Notes: generated by a model from the letters alone, not told the origin. DNA of 32,860 nucleotides from Acidimicrobiales bacterium (GCA_025351385.1 JANXWA010000001.1:1-32860), one strand, 5' to 3'; positions 24,683 to 32,697 are shown, counted from the stretch's first letter. A program made the numbers and translations.

Positions 24683-24747
24683 GGCCCCACCGTACGGCAC
24701 GCCTGTCACGTACCGGCCCAGGCGGCACCGGCGAGTAGAAATGGAGG

Positions 24748-25050
24748 GTGAAGCAACGTCCACTGGTGAGCCGACACGGGAACATGGTGCGCTCGACCCG
24801 GTGGAACGGTGTGAAGTCGGGCGACGTCGTCGTCGTCGACGGCGTCAAGGGTCGCCAGCACTGGGTGTTCGTCGCGCACGTTGTCAACGAGGCCACCGAC
24901 GAGGAGTGGGTCGAGGTGCGTGGGGGACGGGTCGGCGAGGCCAAGGGACGGTCATTCCGGCCCGAGTCGATCTACCCCAGTGGCGCCCGGAAGGGGTCGC
25001 GCCTCGTGGGACTTTCGCTCGCCCAGGCACCACAACTCCCCATCCCCTGA
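24748..25050 (+). CDS. Small uncharacterised actinobacterial protein
   Basis: This protein of about 100 residues is basic at the N-terminus and predicted beta-rich. It has a clear conserved-looking core: RSTRWNGVKSGDVVVVDGVKG, HWVFVAHVVN, EEWVEVRGGR and SFRPESIYP. The pattern looks like a small beta-barrel, but I cannot name the family with certainty. There is no signal peptide, membrane span or cysteine. The start is uncertain: a GTG at 24748 sits directly on GGAGG, so the GTG at 24766 or ATG at 24784 are alternatives. It is divergent from the RecB-like nuclease (65-base gap), which hints at but does not prove shared regulation. Confidence 0.6.
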   Translation: MKQRPLVSRHGNMVRSTRWNGVKSGDVVVVDGVKGRQHWVFVAHVVNEATDEEWVEVRGGRVGEAKGRSFRPESIYPSGARKGSRLVGLSLAQAPQLPIP

Positions 25051-25241
25051 GACCGTGGCGCCTGAATCGACGACGCCGCGAAGTGGTCCGACAAGAGAAG
25101 TTGCGGCGTTGCGCGACCGGCGGCCGTCGGCCCCGACAGCGCCCTCCAGGATGTGTCTTTCGGCCCTATCGAAGGTCCCAAGGGGGACTCATACTGAAGT
25201 TGGGGTCGTGGTGAAGGCCCCAGTAACAAGGAGGTGTCGTC

Positions 25242-25661
25242 ATGGCACTGAAGGTATTTGAACCACTGGAATTGGATTTTGCGGATCGATGGCGCCGCTG
25301 GTTGGACCTCGATAGTGAGGCTGACCGCTGGTTGCGCATCGAAGAGATGCACGAGGACGGCATGATGGTCGTGCGCGCGGAGTTGCCGGGAATCGACCCC
25401 GAACGGGACGTCGAGATCACGGTGAGCGAGGGCGTGCTGCACATCTCGGCCAAGCGCGAGGAGCGCACGGAGCACAAGGACAAGGGGAGTTACCGTTCTG
25501 AGTTCCGCTACGGGATGTTCTCACGGGACTTCGTCCTGCCGACCGGCGTGGACTTCCACACGGTGAAGGCGACGTACAAGGATGGCATCCTCGAAGTACG
25601 GATGCCGCGCGCGAGCGAATTGGCAACCACGATGACCAAGGTGCCAATCAGCCGTTCATGA
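25242..25661 (+). CDS. Hsp20/alpha-crystallin small heat-shock protein
   Basis: This is an ATP-independent holdase that binds unfolding proteins in large oligomers. The 139-residue protein has the alpha-crystallin domain at about 38-130: VVRAELPGIDPERDVEITV, GVLHISAKREER, the F-R/K-R-x-F region EFRYGMFSRDFVLP, and ATYKDGILEVRMP. The start ATG has a strong AAGGAGG seven bases upstream. The upstream 191 bases hold no gene. A CATACT at 25190-25195 could be a -10 box. I see no HspR (HAIR) or HrcA (CIRCE) operator there. Confidence 0.93.
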   Translation: MALKVFEPLELDFADRWRRWLDLDSEADRWLRIEEMHEDGMMVVRAELPGIDPERDVEITVSEGVLHISAKREERTEHKDKGSYRSEFRYGMFSRDFVLPTGVDFHTVKATYKDGILEVRMPRASELATTMTKVPISRS

Positions 25662-25827
25662 AGCAACGCTTGACCTGACCCGAAAGGAGTCAGCGCAGTA
25701 AAGAATCGTCGGACTCTCGGCCAGTGCACCGACCAGAAATGGCCAAGCCCTCCCAAGCCAAGGTGCCAGAAACCAAGGTCCGATCGAACGCCACGTGGCA
25801 GGTGATTCCACCACGGACGTGAATGCA

Positions 25828-25865
25828 GTTTCGCCGGTTGCCCTCTAACGGGCGGCCGGCGAAAC
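25828..25865. terminator. Strong symmetric hairpin between convergent genes (putative bidirectional terminator)
   Basis: GTTTCGCCGG (25828-25837) is perfectly complementary to CCGGCGAAAC (25856-25865). Inside, GCCC pairs with GGGC, and two T/G wobble pairs join them into a 16-bp stem with the loop TCTAAC. It lies between the ends of hsp20 (+) and the EF-G-like gene (-). No T-run follows on either strand, as is often the case in high-GC actinobacteria. The rest of the 247-base gap shows nothing else I can support. Confidence 0.6.
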
Positions 25866-25908
25866 TCGTTGTGGGAGAGCCACGGCGCCGATTGCGACGA
25901 TCGACCGT

Positions 25909-27921
25909 CTAGGCGACCACGGCCAGGTGGTGCTGGACAATGGTGACCCGAGCTCGTCCAGCGGTGATGGCACGAAGGTCCAATCCGTAACGGTTGAGGC
26001 CGGCCTCGGGCACGTAGGCGACCAACATCACGCTCGACGCCTCGCTCTGGTCAGTCCGCACGACGCGGCCCCGCCGGGGCTTGAGATCGTTCAGCACTTC
26101 GCCGAGGTACTCCGTGGGGAAGGTCGCCGTGACCTCCATGACTCGCTCGAGGACGTTGGTGCCGGCCGATTCGAGGGCCGCCTTCAGTCCGATCGATCCG
26201 GCGGTGTCGAAGGCCGCCTCGGAGGAGTCCACGCTGTGGAACTTGCCGTCGAGCAAGGTCACGCGAAGGCCGACCACGCGGTGGCCCTTCGGTCCTCCAT
26301 GGATCATCGCCTTCTCGACGCCGTTGCGCACGGCGCCGATGAACTGGCGCGGCACCGCGCCACCGACGATGGCGTCGACGAACTCGAAGGGAGTGTCGGG
26401 CTCGATCGGCTCGACCTTCAGATTGACCACCGCGAACTGACCGTGGCCTCCGGTCTGCTTCTTTAGTCGGCCCTCGCACTCGCGGGGCGCGACGATCGTC
26501 TCGAAGAGTTGGACGTCCGGCGTCGCGGTGGCCACTTCGACGTTGAAGCGTCGGCGCAGTCGCTCCAGCGTCACTTGCAAGTGCGTGTCGCCCATCACGT
26601 CGACGACGAGCTTGCGCGAGACCGGGTCGTGGCGGATCCGTAGTGACGGATCCTCTTCGGAGAGCCGATGCAGGGCGGTGGCGATCTTATCGTCGTCGTC
26701 GTGCGACGAGCTGGCGAGGGCTACCGACATCGCGGGCGTCGCCACCGGCGCTGGCACGGGCGAGATGTTGAGGCCCTTCTTCGCCAGGATGTCACCGGCG
26801 ACCACGTCACTTAACTTCGCGACGGCGACGACGTCGCCGGTGACTGCCCGGTCCACGGGAACGAGCTTGGTGCCGAAGAGGTGATGGAGCCCGTGGAGGC
26901 GCTCTTCGGACCTGGTTCTCGTGTTCGTAAGAATGATGTCGTTCGTGATCGTGCCCGAGATGACCTCCATGACCACGATGCGTCCAACGTAGGGGTCGAC
27001 GATGACCTTGAAGGCTCGCATGATGGGATCGCCGTGGGGGTCGCGTTCGAGCAGTATCTCGTTGCCGCCCACGAAGGCCGGGATGGGACGGCTGATGGCG
27101 ATCTCGTCGAGCAGCGTCGCGAGCCGGTCGACTCCGAGTCCCTGCGTGGCCGATCCGCAGGTGACCGGCACGATCCGCCCCTCGATCATCAACTCGCTGA
27201 GGGCCGGCTCGAGCTCCTGCATCGTCGGGATGTCGCCCTCCAGGTACCGCTCGGTGAGCGTGTCGTCGGCGACGACGATCGCTTCGAGGAGGCTCGAACG
27301 CACTCGGGCCTCGAGTTCGGCGAGCTCGGCTGGCACCGGCCCGCGGCGCGGTCCGCGTGCGTCGTAGGTGATCGCCTCGTCGGCGAGCAGGTCGACGACT
27401 CCTTGGAAGTCGGCTCCCTCACCGATCGGCAATTCGAGCGGCGCGAGCGTCGGTCCGACCAGCAGCTCGAGTCCTCGCAGCGTCGACTCGAAGTCCGCCC
27501 GTTCGGCGTCGAGGGCGTTGACGAAGATCACCACCGGGACTCGAGCCTCCTGGGCGAGGTTCCACGTCGAGACGAAGTCGGCCTGGACGCCGTCCACCGC
27601 GCTGACGACGAGCACCGCGACGTCGGCGACATCGAGCGCTCGCTCGACCTCGCCGGAAAAGTCGATCAGTCCCGGCGTGTCGAGCAGCGTCAACTTGTCC
27701 TCGCCGACCCACACCGGGGCCATTGCGATGCCGAGGGACATCTGGTGTCGTCGCTCCTCGGGGTCGTTGCCGCACAGCGACGTGCCGGCGTCGACGCGTC
27801 CGGGCCGTTCCAGTCCACCGGTGGCGACGACGAGAGCTTCCAGAAGTGACGTCTTGCCGACGCCGTTTCGTCCGATCAGAGCGACGGTTCTCGCTCTGGG
27901 GTGGCTGGGGGCGATGACCAT
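25909..27921 (-). CDS. Elongation factor G-like translational GTPase (EF-G2/FusA2 type)
   Basis: This 670-residue protein has the five-domain EF-G layout. The P-loop GRNGVGKTS spans about 17-25, then LLDTPGLIDFSGEV, domain II (MRAFKVIVDPYVGRIVVMEVISG), domain IV (QTGGHGQFAVVNLKVEPI...GGAVPRQFI) and the C-terminal FPTEYLGEVLNDLKPRRGRV. The usual EF-G P-loop AHIDAGKTT is replaced, and the base-specifying NKxD box reads NALD. Both mark the divergent EF-G2/FusA2 branch rather than the main FusA. Function in that branch is unsettled. The ATG at 27921 has GAGG five bases upstream; a GTG two codons earlier overlaps that site. The upstream 138 bases hold no gene. Confidence 0.88.
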   Translation of the reverse strand: MVIAPSHPRARTVALIGRNGVGKTSLLEALVVATGGLERPGRVDAGTSLCGNDPEERRHQMSLGIAMAPVWVGEDKLTLLDTPGLIDFSGEVERALDVADVAVLVVSAVDGVQADFVSTWNLAQEARVPVVIFVNALDAERADFESTLRGLELLVGPTLAPLELPIGEGADFQGVVDLLADEAITYDARGPRRGPVPAELAELEARVRSSLLEAIVVADDTLTERYLEGDIPTMQELEPALSELMIEGRIVPVTCGSATQGLGVDRLATLLDEIAISRPIPAFVGGNEILLERDPHGDPIMRAFKVIVDPYVGRIVVMEVISGTITNDIILTNTRTRSEERLHGLHHLFGTKLVPVDRAVTGDVVAVAKLSDVVAGDILAKKGLNISPVPAPVATPAMSVALASSSHDDDDKIATALHRLSEEDPSLRIRHDPVSRKLVVDVMGDTHLQVTLERLRRRFNVEVATATPDVQLFETIVAPRECEGRLKKQTGGHGQFAVVNLKVEPIEPDTPFEFVDAIVGGAVPRQFIGAVRNGVEKAMIHGGPKGHRVVGLRVTLLDGKFHSVDSSEAAFDTAGSIGLKAALESAGTNVLERVMEVTATFPTEYLGEVLNDLKPRRGRVVRTDQSEASSVMLVAYVPEAGLNRYGLDLRAITAGRARVTIVQHHLAVVA

Positions 27922-28059
27922 TGGCACCTCGATTCGTATGTGTGTTGGCCCTAACGTAGTCCTCTGCGCGCACCGCGCGTATCGGAGTCCTCCAGTCGAT
28001 CAGCGGGACGCTTCGCGAGTCCCCGTTCCGACCCGTGCCTGCGCACAAGGGGCTGGGGA

Positions 28060-28749
28060 CTACCCGACGACAGTCTCTCGGGCGGCCAGTCGGTCGATCC
28101 GCTCCCGTTCGACATCGGTGGTGTGGACGTCGAGCTTGCGCGCTTCGCTGACGCGGGCCATCCACTTGCGGGCGCCGTCCACGTCGCTCGCCCTCAGGTA
28201 GGCCCGGATCAGTTGACGGCGACCGACCGCGCCGGTCAGCCGGCCGATCGGCGAGCCGGGGATTGTCGAGGTCGCCATGATGATCCAGGACTGGGCCACG
28301 TCAGCGCCGCACGGTCCGGCCGAGACGCTCGCGAAGTCGATCACCATCGGGCCGCCACTGGTCAGCATCACGTTGTCGGGGTGGAAGTCAAGGTGCAGGA
28401 CACCCTCTCGCTCGCCGAATCGGGTCGGCATCGAGGCGTGAGGGGCAATGAGGTTCAACCGGCGCTGCAGCGCTGCGAGCAGGCTCGCTAACTCCTTGAT
28501 CCTCCACGGTTGACGGCCGAGGGTGTGCAGCATCGTCGAACCGTCAAGGCGGGCCATGACGATGTCGGGACCCGAGACGTCATAGACCTCCGGCACCGGA
28601 TAGCCCCGATCCAACAGGTACCGCATGGCGTCGGCTTCGGACGCGGCGTCGTGACCGTCGTGGTAGCGGCGAAGTACGCGGTCGGGGGCGCAGAGGAAGA
28701 CGTCGGCCGATCGACCCCGACCGATGAGCTCTCCTGGACCGGATGACAT
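28060..28749 (-). CDS. APH-type small-molecule phosphotransferase (kinase-like)
   Basis: This 229-residue protein of the aminoglycoside/choline kinase superfamily shows GELIGRGRSADVF (nucleotide loop), the Brenner motif HLDFHPDN with catalytic D121 and metal-binding N126, and VIDFASVSAGP with D138 as the DFG aspartate. The usual ATP-binding Lys of the VLK strand is Arg (VLRRY). It is shorter than typical resistance kinases, and neighbours give no resistance context, so a metabolic substrate is as likely. The ATG at 28749 gives the conserved N-terminus; the longer frame upstream is a shadow of the dapA-like gene. It is divergent from that gene across 114 bases. Confidence 0.8.
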   Translation of the reverse strand: MSSGPGELIGRGRSADVFLCAPDRVLRRYHDGHDAASEADAMRYLLDRGYPVPEVYDVSGPDIVMARLDGSTMLHTLGRQPWRIKELASLLAALQRRLNLIAPHASMPTRFGEREGVLHLDFHPDNVMLTSGGPMVIDFASVSAGPCGADVAQSWIIMATSTIPGSPIGRLTGAVGRRQLIRAYLRASDVDGARKWMARVSEARKLDVHTTDVERERIDRLAARETVVG

Positions 28750-28863
28750 GGGCGCAAGATACCAATCAATCGGCCTTCGGTCCTCCCGAGCCTTGGAATG
28801 GGCGTAACTTCGACGGGAACGGTAGAGCGTCGTTCGACGCTCGTACGTCTGGAAGGGTTCCGA

Positions 28864-29781
28864 GTGGCGAGTGGTCGTGAGTTGTCCGGTGTGCTGCCGG
28901 TCATTCAAACGCCGTTCGACGTCGGTGGTCGAATCGACGAGACGGCGCTCACCGCCGAGCTCGAGTGGGTTCTCGACCAGGGGGTGAGTGGGCTCACGAC
29001 AGGAATGGTCTCTGAGGTGTTGGTTCTGGACGATCGAGAGCGCCGTCGGCTCACCGAGGTGGTCGTCGGCGTGGCCCGAGGTCGCGGTGCGCTCTCGGTC
29101 ATCAGCTGTGGCGCTGAGACCATCGAGAGTGCCGTGGCGCACGTGCGTCACGCGCAACAGTGCGGCGCCGACGCCGTCATGGCGATCGCGCCCGTCACGG
29201 AAGACCTCGACGACGAGGCGACGTTCCGCTACTTCGCGCAGATCGTCGAGTCGACGGCGCTCGGCGTGGTGGTCCAGGATGCGAGTGGCTACGTGGGGCG
29301 ATCCCTGAGCATCGAGACGCTGGCGCGCCTCCACGACGCGTACGGGCGGCGCGTGTACTTCAAGCCCGAGGCGCCGCCGATCGGCCAGCGCCTCACGATG
29401 CTGCGCGACGCGACGCTCGGCGAGGCCCGGGCCTTCGAGGGCACCGGGGGAGCGGCCCTGACCGACAGCTTCCGACGGGGCGTCGTTGGCACGATGCCCG
29501 GGGCCGAAGTCTGTTGGGCGATCCAAGGTATGTGGTCAGCACTTCAGGCCGGTGATTGGTCGCTCGCCTACGACATCAACGGTCCGTTGAGCCTGCTCAT
29601 CAACTTGCAGACGACGATCGACTCTTTCGTGGCGATCGAGAAGCACATCTTGGTTCGTCAGGGCGTGATCGGGTCGGCTCGAGCCCGTCCCACGTCGGAC
29701 TACGCGCTCGATGACGAAACTCGCGACGAGGTGGATCGACTGGTCGATCGGCTGCGGGCGATCGTCGTTTCTGGGAAGTGA
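28864..29781 (+). CDS. DapA/N-acetylneuraminate lyase superfamily protein, non-canonical
   Basis: This 305-residue TIM-barrel protein is of the class I aldolase group that includes dihydrodipicolinate synthase. Seen are LPVIQTPFDVGGRIDETAL, the GLTTG segment (residues 43-47) corresponding to GTTGE, and the Schiff-base lysine K167 in RVYFKPEAPP. The catalytic tyrosine of DapA (motif PYY) is replaced by P-V-T at 110-112, so a true lysine-pathway DapA is doubtful. The reaction is unknown. The GTG at 28864 is chosen because GGAAGGG lies six bases upstream and conserved sequence starts there. The ATG at 28798 has no ribosome-binding site. Confidence 0.8.
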   Translation: MASGRELSGVLPVIQTPFDVGGRIDETALTAELEWVLDQGVSGLTTGMVSEVLVLDDRERRRLTEVVVGVARGRGALSVISCGAETIESAVAHVRHAQQCGADAVMAIAPVTEDLDDEATFRYFAQIVESTALGVVVQDASGYVGRSLSIETLARLHDAYGRRVYFKPEAPPIGQRLTMLRDATLGEARAFEGTGGAALTDSFRRGVVGTMPGAEVCWAIQGMWSALQAGDWSLAYDINGPLSLLINLQTTIDSFVAIEKHILVRQGVIGSARARPTSDYALDDETRDEVDRLVDRLRAIVVSGK

Positions 29782-29784
29782 TCC

Positions 29785-29801
29785 CTTCCTCGTCGAGGAG
29801 G
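29785..29801 (+). terminator. Putative hairpin terminator after the DapA-like gene
   Basis: CTTCCTC and GAGGAGG form a 7-bp stem with one wobble pair and a GTC loop. It starts four bases after the stop codon and is followed by TCTTGT. The stem is short and the T-tract weak, so confidence is limited. Confidence 0.35.
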
Positions 29802-29911
29802 TCTTGTCGCGACGGCTTGGGTGAAACTGGCGCATCGAAGAGCTGGGCCGTGGTCATCAGAGCCTCGCCGACACTCGATGACGCGTCATGACGGGAGCGC
29901 CGTCCGACGAT

Positions 29912-29917
29912 TAGTGT
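29912..29917 (+). promoter_or_regulatory. -10-like box TAGTGT before the Thr-rich surface protein
   Basis: TAGTGT lies in the 154-base gap after the DapA-like gene. A start near 29924 would leave a leader of about 12 bases that begins within AGGGAA (29921-29926), the likely ribosome-binding site. No -35 consensus is present. Confidence 0.22.
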
Positions 29918-29935
29918 CCGAGGGAAACGTTAGGA

Positions 29936-32143
29936 ATGATGAGGCCAACGTCCCGGTACGACTCTCGCAGGCGTCACGTGGCGGCCATCTGCGCCGCCTT
30001 TGGCGCTCTCGCGCTGCTCGGCGCGACGGCGGCGGTTGCCGAGGCAGGCCAGGTGCACCAGAACGGCGTGCCGACGACCACCACGACGTCATCCGCGGGC
30101 GTGCCAACCACGACCACGACGACGTCATCCACGGGCGTACCGACCACCACCACGACGTCGTCCACGGGCGTACCGACCACGACCACCACTCGACCCAAGG
30201 TCACCACGACGACGGTCAAGGTGAGGGCCGCGACCACCACCACATCGAAGGCGACGACGACCATCGCGACGTCGACGACGACCACGGCGAAAGTGACGAC
30301 GACCACTCGAAGCAACGCCACGACTTCGAGCGCCCCGCCGTCCAGCACCACCACGACGTCGATTGCGCACGGTCCCGCGTCGAATGGTCGGCTCTCGATC
30401 GACATCGTCGCGCGCGCCGGCGCCGCGCTTCTTGACGGAAGGATCCTGGTCACGGGGGCCGGTCTGCTCCCCGGTTCGACGGTGTCCATCTATGTCCACT
30501 CGGCTCCGGCGCTGATCGGCAGTGCGCCGGTGAGCGGCCGCGGACGCTTCGCGGTCAGCCTCACGATGCCGGCCCGTCTGGCGCCTGGGGCCCACCACAT
30601 CGTGGTGAACGGCCTCTCTGTCCAGTCTCGACACGTCGCCGCGAGTGAGGCGTTCACTGTCGCCTCTGGCGGCGTGTTCGGAACGATCGGAGCGATTCCG
30701 CCGGGCCCGCTGGCCCGCTACGTCGCCTTCGACCCGCGTTCGGACCCGGGTTCGTTGCTCGTCATCTTCGCCGGCCTCGCCGTGGTGATCGCCGCCGTCG
30801 GAGCGGTGATTCGCCGGGATCGTGGCGTGAGTGGACCGAGAGGCTCTCGAAGTGGCCAGTCCGGGCGGAGCGCTCGGGAGGGCTACCTCGAGGACGTCGA
30901 ACTCGAACGTGAGGAACGTGAGGTGAGCGGCGGCTCGCGTGGCGACCGTTCACGAACGTGGCGCTGGCCGGGCACCCGTCGCGTCGACCAAGGGAGTCGA
31001 ACCTATCCGGCCCGCCTCGCCGCGGTCTCGCCGGTCGCGGGCCGGGTGGCGGTCGACGGCGACTACCTGCGAGCCATGTTCGGCAGCGGCTGGCTGCTCC
31101 TGTGCGCTGCCGCGATCGGTCTCGGCCTCGACGCGTCGGCGCGAACTGACTGGTTCGCCGTGCCTCCGACGTTGTGGCTCTTCCTCGCGGTCCTCGCGTT
31201 GAGCGTGCTCGACTCGACCCTCGGGTACCTGGCGGGGATTGCGTTCCTGCTCGGCGCCGTCGTCGCCGGCCACGTCACCACCGCGTCGCAGGTCCGCGAG
31301 GCCGCCGGCATTGCCCTGGTCTGGTTCGCGGTTCCCCTCGCCGCGGCCGCGCTTCGTCCTCTGCGGCGGAACGTCCATCGATCGATCGTCGGTCTCTGGG
31401 ACCGGACCGCTGATCTGGTCCTGGCCGGTCTCTTCGGGGCGTGGGCGGCGGTGAAGATGTCGAGCGCCCTCTCGGGTCTGGCGGGGTACGACCTTCCGAT
31501 CGGGCACCACGTCGACGCCGTCGCGCTCACGGTCTTTGGTTTCCTCGCCCTTCGAATCGCTATCGAAACGGTCGCCGCGCACCACTACCCTCGTCGACTC
31601 GCCGCCGTCCATCACGTGGGCGCGCTCGAGTCCGGCACCCTCCAGACAGGACTCTCGCTCATCATCCAGATCTCTGTGTTCGTCTTCGTCGCAGTGGCGT
31701 TCGTGGGCACGACCTGGGCGCTGTACCTGGGCGCCGGCCTGTTCTTCGCACCGCTCATCCCCTGGCTCTTTGCCGACCGGATCCCGAAGAGCCGTCTAGT
31801 GACGAAGTGGAGCCCGCGCGGGCTCGTCAAGTGGTCGCTTGTCATCGTCGTCGGCCTCGTACTGGCCCAGCTCCTCGAACACCTGGTCGCCAACGCCGCG
31901 CAGCTCGTGCGCATCGGCTTCATTCTCCTGCCGATTCCGATCCTCGTCTGCTGGTCCCTCGAGCTCTTCGAAGAACCGCCCTTCGACGATGGTGCGCAGA
32001 GCGCAGCCAACCAACAGCACCCCGCGACGTCCGAGGCATCACTTCGTGAAGCGTCGGGCCGGCGCGAATGGCTCCTGCGCCTTGGAGGGGTTCCCCTACT
32101 GGCATTGGCGGTGTGGGTCGTTGTCACCCACGGCGCCCGGTAG
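29936..32143 (+). CDS. Signal peptide + Thr-rich repeat + Ig-like region + polytopic membrane protein
   Basis: I do not recognise this 735-residue protein as a named family. A signal peptide or anchor lies at about 1-38 (basic start, then AAFGALALLGATAAVAEAG). Residues 44-143 are low-complexity Thr/Ser with four GVPTTTTT-SS units. Residues 150-243 look like a bacterial surface Ig-like domain (VTGAGLLPGSTVSIYV...RFAVSLTMPARLAPGAHHIVVNG). A membrane span follows at about 272-292, a charged linker to about 380, then roughly ten further hydrophobic spans to the C-terminus. The Thr stretch is probably an extracellular, possibly O-mannosylated stalk. AGGGAA lies nine bases before the ATG; a second ATG follows immediately. 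The stop codon touches the tandem repeat derived from tRNA-Gly. Confidence 0.85.
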   Translation: MMRPTSRYDSRRRHVAAICAAFGALALLGATAAVAEAGQVHQNGVPTTTTTSSAGVPTTTTTTSSTGVPTTTTTSSTGVPTTTTTRPKVTTTTVKVRAATTTTSKATTTIATSTTTTAKVTTTTRSNATTSSAPPSSTTTTSIAHGPASNGRLSIDIVARAGAALLDGRILVTGAGLLPGSTVSIYVHSAPALIGSAPVSGRGRFAVSLTMPARLAPGAHHIVVNGLSVQSRHVAASEAFTVASGGVFGTIGAIPPGPLARYVAFDPRSDPGSLLVIFAGLAVVIAAVGAVIRRDRGVSGPRGSRSGQSGRSAREGYLEDVELEREEREVSGGSRGDRSRTWRWPGTRRVDQGSRTYPARLAAVSPVAGRVAVDGDYLRAMFGSGWLLLCAAAIGLGLDASARTDWFAVPPTLWLFLAVLALSVLDSTLGYLAGIAFLLGAVVAGHVTTASQVREAAGIALVWFAVPLAAAALRPLRRNVHRSIVGLWDRTADLVLAGLFGAWAAVKMSSALSGLAGYDLPIGHHVDAVALTVFGFLALRIAIETVAAHHYPRRLAAVHHVGALESGTLQTGLSLIIQISVFVFVAVAFVGTTWALYLGAGLFFAPLIPWLFADRIPKSRLVTKWSPRGLVKWSLVIVVGLVLAQLLEHLVANAAQLVRIGFILLPIPILVCWSLELFEEPPFDDGAQSAANQQHPATSEASLREASGRREWLLRLGGVPLLALAVWVVVTHGAR
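30065..30196 (+). repeat. In-frame tandem repeat coding for GVPTTTTT-SS units
   Basis: Units start at 30065, 30098, 30134 and 30167. Their lengths are 33, 36, 33 and about 30 bases, each opening GGCGT(G/A)CC and continuing with ACC/ACG codons. One unit has gained a single Thr codon. Such arrays expand and contract by slippage and could vary between strains. Confidence 0.8.
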
Positions 32144-32172
32144 TGGAGCGGGTGACGGTGGAGCGGGTGACG
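32143..32172. repeat. Perfect 15-bp tandem duplication of a tRNA 3' end
   Basis: GTGGAGCGGGTGACG occurs twice in direct tandem (32143-32157 and 32158-32172). On the minus strand each copy holds the acceptor strand CACCCGC, the discriminator T and an encoded CCA. The first base is the last base of the surface-protein stop codon. Confidence 0.9.
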
Positions 32173-32206
32173 GGAATCGAACCCGCATGACCAGCTTGGA
32201 AGGGTG
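32159..32206 (-). tRNA. tRNA-Gly(UCC) 3' half only (attachment-site-like remnant)
   Basis: On the minus strand the sequence reads an anticodon loop CTTCCAA (anticodon TCC, 32198-32200) and the 3' anticodon stem GCTGG. A variable region and the T-arm with GGGTTCGATTCCC follow, then CACCCGC-T-CCA ending at 32159. The expected 5' half (GCGGGTG acceptor strand and D-arm) is absent: homology stops just past the anticodon loop, with only CCACC left where the 5' stem should be. This is what remains at the distal end when an element integrates into the 3' part of a tRNA gene. An intron in the anticodon loop is a less likely alternative. Confidence 0.75.
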
Positions 32207-32388
32207 GGCAACCGGATCCGTCCGAAGGAGTTTTACTACAGATCAGGACACATTTCTAACTGAATGTTCGGTACAAACAAATGTCTTGGGCACCCCACGG
32301 GCACTCTGGACGTAAGCTGTCGCGCCGATCAGTGCCACACTGGCGATTGTCGAGATTTGCAGAGCGGGGACTGGAAGGAACGGCGTTG

Positions 32389-32697
32389 ATGACGAAATTC
32401 AATCGTGCAATTCTGAGTGTTGGTCTGGTACTCACGGTGGGAGGTTCGGTTGAATTTGCGCCTGGAATTGCGTCGGCGTCTTCGCCAACCTCAACCACTA
32501 TTCCAACAGCGACTTCTCTCACATCGAATTCGCCAGCCGTCCCAGCGCCATCGCTCGCACCAACGCAAGAGACGCTCGCCACTTCGACCCCTACTTCTTC
32601 TGGGGAATCTCACTCGACCGTTACTTTTCGGCGAATCTTCGTCCAAACTTGCATATTGCTGTGCACCCTTCTCCCGTTTCGCTGGTTGATTCCCTAG
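32389..32697 (+). pseudogene. Short secreted Thr/Ser/Pro-rich protein, probably frameshifted or truncated
   Basis: An ATG with GGAAGGAA eight bases upstream opens a 102-residue frame. A clear signal peptide (RAILSVGLVLTVGG...IASA, cut near residue 30) is followed by a Thr/Ser/Pro linker to about 72. The last 30 residues, with two Cys and a hydrophobic run, do not look like a domain end. In the -1 frame the DNA is open from 32454 to 32810 without a start codon. It reads like a beta-rich surface domain there (for example NLRPNLHIAVHPSPVSLVD). I infer a frameshift between linker and body, or a gene remnant. The DNA is visibly less GC-rich than the rest of the window, supporting acquired origin. 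Confidence 0.45.

Noticed and set aside
25051-25241. Heat-shock operator (HAIR or CIRCE) upstream of hsp20
   Set aside because: No matching inverted repeat was found. Only a weak GTCCC/GGGAC pair and a possible CATACT -10 are present.
28060-28749. Aminoglycoside resistance gene
   Set aside because: Only superfamily motifs are present and the neighbours are housekeeping-type. No resistance subfamily signature is seen.
29821-30435. Alternative His/Asp-rich reading frame across the Thr repeats
   Set aside because: It is the +1 shadow of ACC/ACG codons. The Thr frame has the start, signal peptide and long continuation.
32234-32287. Imperfect inverted repeat (GACACATTT / AAATGTC) as an integrase arm site
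   Set aside because: It is short and imperfect, and no integrase is visible to relate it to. It is only noted as lying next to the putative attachment site.
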